This document shows, piece after piece, positions 1-10,109 of a stretch of DNA of 64,000 bases. Within the stretch, counting starts at the first letter, position 1. The number at the start of each line of letters is the position of its first letter. Position numbers and translations under genes: made by a program. A model generated the notes under the pieces. That model saw only the letters and a program-made list of their open reading frames with translations, had not been told where the DNA came from and made no database searches. Origin of the DNA: Isoperla grammatica (Eukaryota; Arthropoda; Insecta; Plecoptera; Perlodidae); assembly GCA_945910005.1 (NCBI GenBank), contig CAMDTW010000258.1:124001-188000 (forward strand), given 5' to 3'.

Positions 1-578
1 GTTTTTTCGTCGTTTTTGGTTTTATATGCATAAAAAATAGAAATTGGCTGATTTCAGTCTATCTACCACAAACTTCCAGTTTTAAGAGGAATCTTGCATA
101 CGGCCGGGATTCCTAAAGGGTTTTAACCAAAGTTAACAAATCGTTGTTTTAGAGCGTTTCAAGCTCCAATAAGCACAATTTGTCCATTTCGTCACATTTC
201 GATAACTTCTATGGAAGTTACACCCTCCGTCGAAAAATAAGAATTATAGGTTGCATTCTTCAAGAGTATAATGAAAATGCATAAATTGAGTTTTTTCGTC
301 GTTTTTGGTTAAAATATGCATAAAAAATAGAAATTGGCTGATTTCAGTCTATCTACCACAAACTTCCAGTTTTAACAGGAATCTTGCATACGGCCGGGAT
401 TCCTAAGGGTTTCAACCAAAGTTGACAAATCGTTGTTTTAGAGCGTTTCAGTCTCTAATAAGCACAATTTGTCCATTTCGTCACATTTCGATAACTTCTA
501 TAAAAGTTACACCCTCCGTTGAAAAATAAGAATTATAGGCTGCATTTTTCAAGAGTATAATGAAAATGCATAAATGTA

Positions 579-867
579 GTTGTTTCGTCGTTTTTGGTTA
601 AAATATGCATAAAATATAGAAATTAGCTGATTTCAGTCTATCTACCACAAACTTCCAGTTTTAAGAGGAATCTTGCATACGGCTGGGATTCCTAAGGGTT
701 TCAACCAAAGTTGACAAATCGTTGTTTTAGAGCGTTTCAGGCTCCAATAAGCACAATTTGTCCATTTCGTCACATTTCCATAACTACTTTAGAAGTTACA
801 CCAACCGTTGAAAAATAATAATGTTAGTGTGCATTCTGAAAGAGTATTATGAAAATGCATAAATTGA
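579..867 (+). repeat. Representative class B monomer
   Basis: Class B carries ACTACTTTAGAAG in place of the A-class palindrome core, then CCAACCGTTG and AATAATAATGTTAGTGTGC with TGAAAGAGTATTATG. The next monomer usually begins GTTTTTTGGTCG. The CCAACCG tags start near 801, 1957, 3113, 7444, 9476, 10621, 14953, 18134, 21602, 23624, 24781, 27383, 28539, 29695, 31138, 32872, then after the gap 34053 (one mismatch), 34920, 36368, 36944, 37521, 38388, 39255, 40123 (hybrid), 40412, 40990, 41855, 43588, 44165, 45032, 45899, 46768, 48207, 50519, 51097, 51675, 53409, 54854, 57165, 57743, 58321 and 60055. That is about a fifth of all monomers, and their spacing marks the HOR units. Confidence 0.93.
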
Positions 868-954
868 GTTTTTTGGTCGTTTTTGGTTAAAATATGCATA
901 AAATATAGAAATTGGCTGATTTTAGTCTATCTACCACAAACTTCCAGTTTTAAG

Positions 955-982
955 AGGAATCTTGCATACGGCCGGGATTCCT
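955..982. repeat. Inverted repeat, 7-bp arms, 14-nt loop (one per monomer)
   Basis: AGGAATC (955-961) is the exact reverse complement of GATTCCT (976-982). The 14-nt loop contains CGGCCG or CGGCTG. The element is in most monomers of every class. Some copies break it: GGGAATCCT (35.1 kb and many zone III/IV copies), GATTGCT (10.80, 18.31, 24.96, 27.56, 29.87, 33.05 kb) and the class C GATTCCC. It could form a hairpin in single-stranded DNA or RNA. No function is shown. Confidence 0.85.
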
Positions 983-989
983 AAGGGTT

Positions 990-1003
990 TCAACCAAAGT
1001 TGA
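990..1003. repeat. Small inverted repeat, 5-bp arms, CAAA loop
   Basis: TCAAC (990-994) pairs with GTTGA (999-1003) across a 4-nt loop. Copies with GTTGAC keep it. Copies with GTTAAC shorten it, and copies with AATTGCAC lose it. This three-way dimorphism is one of the most useful markers for telling monomer types apart. Confidence 0.7.
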
Positions 1004-1069
1004 CAAATCGTTGTTTTAGAGCGTTTCAGGCTCCAATAAGCACAATTTGTCCATTTCGTCACATTTCGA

Positions 1070-1087
1070 TAACTTCTATAGAAGTTA
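1070..1087. repeat. 18-bp perfect palindrome (class A hallmark)
   Basis: TAACTTCTATAGAAGTTA equals its own reverse complement over all 18 bases. It recurs at the same position in most class A monomers. Class B has TAACTACTTTAGAAGTTA, which breaks the symmetry near the centre while keeping the outer arms. Isolated copies carry other breaks, such as TATTGAAG, TATAAAAG or GATTACTTC. It could act as a cruciform-prone dyad or a site for a dimeric DNA-binding protein; both roles are inference. Confidence 0.9.
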
Positions 1088-4000
1088 CACCCTCCGTTGA
1101 AAAATAAGAATTATAGGCTGCATTCTTCAAGAGTATAATGAAAATGCATAAATTGAGTTTTTTCGTCGTTTTTGGTTAAAATATGCATAAAATACAGAAA
1201 TTGGCTGATTTTAGTCTATCTACCACAAACTATCAGTTTTAAGAGGAATCTTGCATACGGCTGGGATTCCTAAGGGTTTCAACCAAAGTTGACAAATCGT
1301 TGTTTTAGAGCGTTTCAGGCTCCAATAAGCACAATTTGTCCATTTCGTCACATTTCGATTACTTCTATAGAAGTTACACCCTCCGTTGAAAAATAAGAAT
1401 TATAGGCTGCATTCTTCAAGACTATAATGAAAATGCATAAATTGACTTTTTTCGTCGTTTTTGGTTAAAATATGCATAAAAAATAGAAATTGGCTGATTT
1501 CAGTCTATCTACCACAAACTTCCAGTTTTAAGAGGAATCTTGCATACGGCCGGGATTCCTAAGGGTTTCAACCAAAGTTGACAAATCGTTTTTTTAGAGC
1601 GTTTCAGGCTCCAATAAGCACCATTTGTCCATTTCGTCACATTTTGATAACTTCTATAGAAGTTACACCCTCCGTCGAAAAATAAGAATTATAGGTTGCC
1701 TTCTTCAAGAGTATCATGAAAATGCATAAATTGAGTTTTTTCGTCGTTTTTGGTTAAAATATGCATAAAAAATAGAAATTGGCTGATTTCAGTCTATCTA
1801 CCACAAACTTCCAGTTTTAAGAGGAATCTTGCATACGGCTGGGATTCCTAAGGGTTTCAACCAAAGTTGACAAATCGTTGTTTTAGAGCGTTTCAGGCTC
1901 CAATAAGCACAATTTGTCCATTTCGTCACCTTTCAATAACTACTTTAGAAGTTACACCAACCGTTAAAAAATAATAATGTTAGTGTGCATTCTGAAAGAG
2001 TATTATGAAAATGCATAAATTGAGTTTTTTGGTCGTTTTTGGTTAAAATATGCATAAAATTTAGAAATTGGCTGATTTTAGTCTAACTACCACAAACTTC
2101 CAGTTTAAAGAGGAATCTTGCATACGGCCGGGATTCCTAAGGGTTTCAACCAAAGTTGACAAATCGTTGTTTTAGAGCGTTTCAGGCTCCAATTAGCACA
2201 ATTTGTCCATTTCGTCACATTTCGATAACTTCTATAGAAGTTACACCCTCCGTTGAAAAATAAGAATTAAAGGCTGCATTCTTCAAGAGTATAATGAAAA
2301 TGCATAAAATGAGTTTTTTCGTCGTTTTTGGTTAAAATATGCATAAAATATAGAAATTGGCTGATTTTAGTCTATCTACCACAAACTTCCAGTTTAAAGA
2401 GGAATCTTGCATACGGCTGGGATTCCTAAGGGTTTCAACCAAAGTTAAAAAATCGTTGTTTTAGAGCGTTTTAGGCTCCAATAAGCACAATTTGTCCATT
2501 TCGTCAGATTTCGATAACTTCTATAGAAGTTACACCCTCCGTTGAAAAATAAGAATTATAGGCTGCATTCTTCAAGAGTATAATGAAAATGCATAAATTG
2601 AGTTTTTTCGTCGTTTTTGGTTAAAATATGCATAAAATATAGAAATTGGCTGATTTTAGTCTATCTACCACAAACTTCCAGTTTTAAGAGGAATCTTGCA
2701 TACGGCTGGGATTCCTAAGGGTTTCAACCAAATTGCACAAATCGTTGTTTTAGAGCGTTTCAGGCTCAAATAAGCACAATTTGTCCATTTCGTCACATTT
2801 CGATAACTTCTATAGAAGTTACACCCTCCGTCGAAAAATAAGAATTATAGGTTGCATTCTGCAAGAGTATAATGAAAATGCATAAATTGAGTTTTTTCGT
2901 CGTTTTTGTCTAAAATATGCATAAAAAATAGAAATTGGCTGATTTCAGTCTATCTACCACAAACTTCCAGTTTTAAGAGGAATCTTGCATACGGCCGGGA
3001 TTCCTAAGGGTTTCAACCAAAGTTGACAAATCGTTGTTTTAGAGCGTTTCAGGCTCCAATAAGCACAATTTGTCCATTTCGTCACATTTCGATAACTACT
3101 TTAGAAGTTACACCAACCGTTGAAAAATAATAATGTTAGTGTGCATTCTGAAAGAGTATTATGAAAATGCATAAATTGAGTTTTTTGGTCGTTTTTGGTT
3201 AAAATATGCATAAAATATAGAAATTGGCTGATTTTAGTCTATCTACCACAAACTTCCAGTTTTAAGAGGAATCTTGCATACGGCCGGGATTCCTAAGGGT
3301 TTCAACCAAATTGCACAAATCGTTGTTTTAGAGCGTTTTAGGCTCCAATAAGCACAATTTGTCCATTTCGTTACATTTCAATAACTTCTATAGAAGTTAC
3401 ACCCTCCGTTGAAAAATAAGAATTATAGGCTGCATTCTTCAAGAGTATAATGAAAATGCATAAATTGAGTTTTTTCGTCGTTTTTGGTTAAAATATGCAT
3501 AAAATATAGAAATTGGCTGATTGTAGTCTATCTACCACAAACTTCCAGTTTTAAGAGGAATCTTGCATACGGCTGGGATTCCTAAGGGTTTCAACCAAAT
3601 TGCACAAATCGTTGTTTTAGAGCGTTTCAGGCTCCAATAAGCACAATTTGTCCATTTCGTCACATTTCAATAACTTCTATAGAAGTTACACCCTCCGTTG
3701 AAAAATAAGAATTATAGGCTGCATTCTTCAAGAGTATAATGAAAATGCATAAATTGAGTTTTTTCGTCGTTTTTGGTTAAAATATGCATAAAATATAGAA
3801 ATTGGCTGATTGTAGTCTATCTACCACAAACTTCCAGTTTTAAGAGGAATCTTGCATACGGCTGGGATTCCTAAGGGTTTCAACCAAATTGCACAAATCG
3901 TTGTTTTAGAGCGTTTCAGGCTCCAATAAGCACAATTTGTACATTTCGTCACATTTCAATAACTTCTATAGAAGTTACACCCTCCGTCGAAAAATAAGAA

Positions 4001-7000
4001 TTATAGGTTGCATTCTTCAAGACTATAATGAAAATGCATAAATTGAGTTTTTTCGTCGTTTTTGGTTAAAATATGCATAAAAAATAGAAATTGGCTGATT
4101 TCAGTCTATCTACCACAAACTTCCAGTTTTAAGAGGAAATTTGCATACGGCCGGGATTCCTAAGGGTTTCAACCAAAGTTGACAAATCGTTGTTTTAGAG
4201 CGTTTCAGGCTCCAATAAGCACCATTTGTCCATTTCGTCACATTTTGATAACTTCTATAGAAGTTACACCCTCCGTCGAAAAATAAGAATTATAGGTTGC
4301 ATTCTTCAAGAGTATCATGAAAATGCATAAATTGAGTTTTTTCGTCGTTTTTGGTTAAAATATGCATAAAAAATAGAAATTGGCTGATTTCAGTCTATCT
4401 ACCACAAACTTCCAGTTTTAAGAGGAATCTTGCATACGGCTGGGATTCCTAAGGGTTTCAACCAAAGTTGACAAATCGTTGTTTTAGAGCGTTTCAGGCT
4501 CCAATTAGCACAATTTGTCCATTTCGTCACATTTCGATAACTTCTATAGAAGTTACACCCTCCGTTGAAAAATAAGAATTAAAGGCTGCATTCTTCAAGA
4601 GTATAATGAAAATGCATAAATTGAGTTTTTTCGTCGTTTTTGGTTCAAATATGCATAAAAAATAGAAATTGGCTGATTTCAGTCTATCTACCACAAACTT
4701 CCAGTTTTAAGGGAATCTTGCATACGGCTGGGATTCCTAAGGGTTTCAACCAAATTGCACAAATCGTTGTTTTAGAGCGTTTCAGGCTCCAATAAGAAGA
4801 ATTTGTCCATTTCGTCACATTACGATAACTTCTATAGAAGTTACACCCTCCGTCGAAAAATAAGAATTATAGGTTGCATTCTTCAAGAGTATAATGAAAA
4901 TGCATAAATTGAGTTTTTTCGTCGTTTTTGGTTAAAATATGCATAAAAAATAGAAATTGGCTGATTTCAGTCTATCTACCACAAACTTCCAGTTTTAAGA
5001 GGAATCTTGCATACGGCCGGGATTCCTAAGGGTTTCAACCAAATTGCACAAATCGTTGTTTTAGAGCGTTTCAGGCTCCAATAAGCACAATTTGTCCATT
5101 TCGTCACATTTCAATAACTTCTATAGAAGTTACACCCTCCGTTGAAAAATAAGAATTATAGGCTGCATTCTTCAAGAGTATAATGAAAATGCATAAATTG
5201 AGTTTTTTCGTCGTTTTTGGTTAAAATATGCATAAAATATAGAAATTGGCTGATTGTAGTCTATCTACCACAAACTTCCAGTTTTAAGAGGAATCTTGCA
5301 TACGGCTGGGATTCCTAAGGGTTTCAACCAAATTGCACAAAACGTTGTTTTAGAGCGTTTCAGGCTCCAATAAGCACAATTTGTCCATTTCGTCACATTT
5401 CAATAACTTCTATAGAAGTAACACCCTCTGTCGAAAAATAAGAATTATAGGTTGCATTCTTCAAGACTATAATGAAAATGCATAAATTGAGTTTTTTCGT
5501 CGTTTTTGGTTAAAATATGCATAAAAAATAGAAATTGGCTGATTTCAGTCTATCTACCACAAACTTCCAGTTTTAAGAGGAAATTTGCATACGGCCGGGA
5601 TTCCTAAGGGTTTCAACCAAAGTTGACAAATCGTTTTTTTAGAGCGTTTCAGGCTCCAATAAGCACCATTTGTCCATTTCGTCACATTTTGATAACTTCT
5701 ATAGAAGTTACACCCTCCGTTGAAAAATAAGAATTATAGGCTGCATTCTTCAAGAGTATAATGAAAATGCATAAATTGAGTTTTTTCGTCGTTTTTGGTT
5801 AAAATATGCATAAAATATAGAAATTGGCTGATTTTAGTCTATCTACCACAAACTTCCAGTTTTAAGAGGAATCTTGCATACGGCTGGGATTCCTAAGGGT
5901 TTCAACCAAATTGCACAAATCGTTGTTTTAGAGCGTTTCAGGCTCCAATAAGAAGAATTTGTCCATTTCGTCACATTACGATAACTTCTATAGAAGTTAC
6001 ACCCTCCGTCGAAAAATAAGAATTATAGGTTGCATTCTTCAAGAGTATAATGAAAATGCATAAATTGAGTTTTTTCGTCGTTTTTGGTTAAAATATGCAT
6101 AAAAAATAGAAATTGGCTGATTTCAGTCTATCTACCACAAACTTCCAGTTTTAAGAGGAATCTTGCATACGCCCGGGATTCCTAAGGGTTTCAACCAAAG
6201 TTGACAAATCGTTGTTTTAGAGCGTTTCAGGCTCCAATAAGCACAATTTGTCCATTTCGTCACATTTCGATAACTTCTATAGAAGTTACACCCTCCTTTG
6301 AAAAATAAGAATTATAGGCTGCATTCTTCAAGAGTATAATGAAAATGCATAAATTGAGTTTTTTCGTCGTTTTTGGTTAAAATATGCATAAAATATAGAA
6401 ATTGGCTGATTTTAGTCTATCTACCACAAACTTCCAGTTTTAAGAGGAATCTTGCATACGGCTGGAATTCCTAAGGGTTTCAACTAAATTGCACAAATCG
6501 TTGTTGTAGAGCGTTTTAGGCTCCAATAAGCAAAATTTGTCCATTTCGTCACATTTCGATAACTTCTATTGAAGTTACACCCTCCGTCGAAAAATAAGAA
6601 TTATAGGTTGCATTCTTCAAGAGTGTAATGAAAATGCATAAATTGAGTTTTTTCGTCGTTTTTGGTTTTATATGCATAAAAAATAGAAATTGGCTGATTT
6701 CAGTCTATCTACCACAAACTTCCAGTTTTAAGAGGAATCTTGCATACGGCCGGGATTCCTAAGGGTTTTAACCAAAGTTAACAAATCGTTGTTTTAGAGC
6801 GTTTCAAGCTCCAATAAGCACAATTTGTCCATTTCGTCATTTCGATAACTTCTATAGAAGTAACACCCTCCGTCGAAAAATAAGAATTATAGGTTGCATT
6901 CTTCAAGAGTATAATGAAAATGCATAAATTGAGTTTTTTCGTCGTTTTTGGTTAAAATATGCATAAAAAATAGAAATTGGCTGATTTCAGTCCATCTACC

Positions 7001-9532
7001 ACAAACTTCCAGTTTTAACAGGAATCTTGCATACGGCCGGGATTCCTAAGGGTTTCAACCAAAGTTGACAAATCGTTGTTTTAGAGCGTTTCAGTCTCTA
7101 ATAAGCACAATTTGTCCATTTCGTCACATTTCGATAACTTCTATAAAAGTTACACCCTCCGTTGAAAAATAAGAATTATAGGCTGCATTCTTCAAGAGTA
7201 TAATGAAAATGCATAAATGTAGTTGTTTCGTCGTTTTTGGTTAAAATATGCATAAAATATAGAAATTGGCTGATTTCAGTCTATCTACCACAAACTTCCA
7301 GTTTTAAGAGGAATCTTGCATACGGCTGGGATTCCTAAGGGTTTCAACCAAAGTTGACAAATCGTTGTTTTAGAGCGTTTCAGGCTCCAATAAGCACAAT
7401 TTGTCCATTTCGTCACATTTCCATAACTACTTTAGAAGTTACACCAACCGTTGAAAAATAATAATGTTAGTGTGCATTCTGAAAGAGTATTATGAAAATG
7501 CATAAATTGAGTTTTTTGGTCGTTTTTGGTTAAAATATGCATAAAATATAGAAATTGGCTGATTTTAGTCTATCTACCACAAACTTCCAGTTTTAAGAGG
7601 AATCTTGCATACGGCCGGGATTCCTAAGGGTTTCAACCAAAGTTGACAAATCGTTGTTTTAGAGCGTTTCAGGCTCCAATAAGCACAATTTGTCCATTTC
7701 GTCACATTTCGATAACTTCTATAGAAGTTACACCCTTCGTTGAAAAATAAGAATTATAGGCTGCATTCTTCAAGAGTATAATGAAAATGCATAAATTGAG
7801 TTTTTTCGTCGTTTTTGGTTAAAATATGCATAAAATACAGAAATTGGCTGATTTTAGTCTATCTACCACAAACTTCCAGTTTTAAGAGGAATCTTGCATA
7901 CGGCTGGGATTCCTAAGGGTTTCAACCAAAGTTGACAAATCGTTGTTTTAGAGCGTTTCAGGCTCCAATAAGCACAATTTGTCCATTTCGTCACATTTCG
8001 ATTACTTCTATAGAAGTTACACCCTCCGTTGAAAAATAAGAATTATAGGCTGCATTCTTCAAGAGTATAATGAAAATGCATAAATTGAGTTTTTTCGTCG
8101 TTTTTGGTTAAAATATGCATAAAATATAGAAATTGGCTGATTTTAGTCTATCTACCACAAACTTCCAGTTTTAAGAGGAATCTTGCATACGGCTGGGATT
8201 CCTAAGGGTTTCAACCAAATTGCACAAATCGTTGTTTTAGAGCGTTTCAGGCTCCAATAAGCACAATTTGTCCATTTCGTCACATTTCGATAACTTCGAT
8301 AGAAGTTACACCCTCCGTCGAAAAATAAGAATTATAGGTTGCATTCTTCAAGACTATAATGAAAATGCATGAATTGAGTTTTTTCGTCGTTTTTGGTTAA
8401 AATATGCGGAAAAAATAGAAATTGGCTGATTTCAGTCTATCTACCACAAACTTCCAGTTTTAAGAGGAATCTTGCATACGGCCGGGATTCCTAAGGGTTT
8501 CAACCAAAGTTGCCAAATCGTTGTTTTAGAGCGTTTCAGGCTCCAATAAGCACCATTTGTCCATTTTGTCACATTTTGATAACTTCTATAGAAGTTACAC
8601 CCTCCGTCGAAAAATAAGAATTATAGGTTGCATTCTTCAAGAGTATAATGAAAATGCATAAATTGAGTTTTTTCGTCGTTTTTGGTTAAAATATGCATAA
8701 AAAATAGAAATTGGCTGATTTCAGTCTATCTACCACAAACTTCCAGTTTTAAGAGGAATCTTGCATACGGCCGGGATTCCTAAGGGTTTCAACCAAAGTT
8801 GACAAATCGTTGTTTTAGAGCGTTTCAGGCTCCAATAAGCACAATTTGTCCATTTCGTCACATTTCGATAACTTCTATAGAAGTTACACCCTAGGTTGAA
8901 AAATAAGAATTATAGGCTGCATTCTTCAAGAGTATAATGAAAATGCATAAATTGAGTTTTTTCGTCGTTTTTGGTTAAAATATGCATAAAATATAGAAAC
9001 TGGCTGATTTTAGTCTATCTACCACAAACTTCCAGTTTTAAGAGGAATCTTGCATACGGCTGGGATTCCTAAGGGTTTCAACCAAAGTTGACAAATCGTT
9101 GTTTTAGAGCGTTTCAAGCTCCAATAAGCACAATTTGCCATTTCGTCACATTTCGATAACTTCTATAGAAGTTACACCCTCCGTCGAAAAATAAGAATTA
9201 TAGGTTGCATTCTTCAAGAGTATAATGAAAATGCATAAATTGAGATTTTTCGTCGTTTTTGGTTTAAATATGCATAAAAAATAGAAATTGGCTGATTTCA
9301 GTCTATCTACCACAAACTTCCAGTTTTAAGAGGAATCTTGCATACGGCTGGGATTCCTAAGGGTTTCAACCAAAGTTGACAAATCGTTGTTTTAGAGCGT
9401 TTCAGGCTCCAATAAGCACAATTTGTCCATTTCGTCACCTTTCGATAACTACTTTAGAAGATACACCAACCGTTGAAAAATAATAATGTTAGTGTGCATT
9501 CTGAAACAGTATTATGAAAATGCATAAATTGA

Positions 9533-9821
9533 GTTTTTTTGGCGTTTTTGGTTTAAATATGCATAAAATTTAGAAATTGGCTGATTTTAGTCTATCTACC
9601 ACAAACTTCCAGTTTTAAGAGGAATCTTGCATACGGCTTGGATTCCTAAGGGTTTCAACCAAATTGCACAAATCGTTGTTTTAGAGCCTTTCAGGCTCCA
9701 ATAAGCACAATTTGTCCATTTCGTCACATTTCGATAACTTCTATAGAAGTTACACCCTCCGTTGAAAAATAAGAATTATATTTTGCATTCTTCAAGAGTA
9801 TTATAAAAATGCATAAATTAA
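9533..9821 (+). repeat. Monomer with GGCG leader (B2 context)
   Basis: This monomer follows a class B copy whose tail reads CTGAAACAG. It opens with a long T run, GGCG and GGTTTAAATATGC in place of GGTCG and GGTTAAAATATGC, and carries CGGCTTGGATTCC. The same leader follows the B-type tails at 15.87, 23.67, 28.58 and 31.18 kb. In each of these cases a class C monomer comes next. Related GGCG leaders recur right of the gap near 36.44, 43.66, 47.71, 52.91 and 59.55 kb without a following class C. Confidence 0.85.
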
Positions 9822-10109
9822 CTTTTTTGGTCGTTTTTGGTTATAATATGGATAAAATATAGAAATTGGCTGATTTCAGTCTATCTACCACAACCTCGAG
9901 TTTTAAGAGGAATCTTGCATACAGCTGGGATTCCCAAGTGTTTCAACCAAAGTTGACAAATCGTTGTTTTAGAGCGTTTCAGGCTCCAATAAGCACAATT
10001 TGTCCATTTTGTCACATTTCGATTACTTCTATAGAAGTTACACCCTCCGTTGAAAAATAAGAATTATAGGCTGCATTCTTCAAGAGTATAATGAAAATGC
10101 ATAAATTGA
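9822..10109 (+). repeat. Class C monomer 1
   Basis: It carries ATATGGATAAAATATAG, CAGCTGGGATTCCCAAGTG and an upstream TTATATTTTGC tail. A local CAACCTCGAG change is 1 bp shorter than the class and makes the monomer 288 bp. It is the only class C copy in unit 2. Confidence 0.85.

Larger units (their letters stand above)
868..1156 (+). repeat. Reference satellite monomer (class A 3' part, GGTCG leader)
   Basis: This full-length 289-bp monomer is convenient for numbering the family. In order it has a T-rich leader (868-890), an AT-rich block with ATGCAT (894-899), CTATCTACCACAAAC, an inverted repeat around GGCCGGG (955-982), TTTCAACCAAAGTTGAC, GTTTTAGAGCGTTTCAGG, CACAATTTGTCCATTTCGTC, the 18-bp palindrome (1070-1087), ACCCTCCGTTG, and the tail TGCATTCTTCAAGAGTATAATG with a second ATGCAT. 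By hand count it has 100 G+C of 289 (34.6%) and about 8 CpGs, so CpG is not depleted. I do not recognise the family by name. Confidence 0.95.
1..6646 (+). repeat. Zone I HOR unit 1 (23 monomers)
   Basis: The unit is bounded by the GGTTTTATATGC leader variant at 1 and again at 6647. A rare CAGTCTCTAATAAG variant near 449 recurs near 7092, 14601 and 21250. Class B copies near 801, 1957 and 3113 give the spacing 4-4-15 to the next unit. The unit has no class C monomer. The window begins within a monomer run, so position 1 is a convenient boundary and not necessarily a natural one. Confidence 0.85.

Noticed and set aside
961..977. A CENP-B box-like match, CTTGCATACGGCCGGGA.
   Set aside because: It matches only 6 of the 9 essential positions (TT and CGGG fit; CG and the central A do not), and the common CGGCTGGG variant removes one more. 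I do not call it a CENP-B box.
1017..1032. GTTTTAGAGC in every monomer, resembling the start of a well-known Cas9 guide-RNA repeat.
   Set aside because: The match is only 10 bases and does not continue. The repeat unit is 289 bp with no spacers, and no cas gene is present, so this is a coincidence.
868..1156. Promoter-like TATA and AT-rich stretches in each monomer.
   Set aside because: At about 65% A+T such strings are expected by chance. Nothing in the window shows a transcription unit.
9890..9900. CTCGAG and other restriction-like sites, such as CCCGGG at GCCCGGG variants.
   Set aside because: These are single-base variants of the monomer. They are useful as markers but are not features in themselves.
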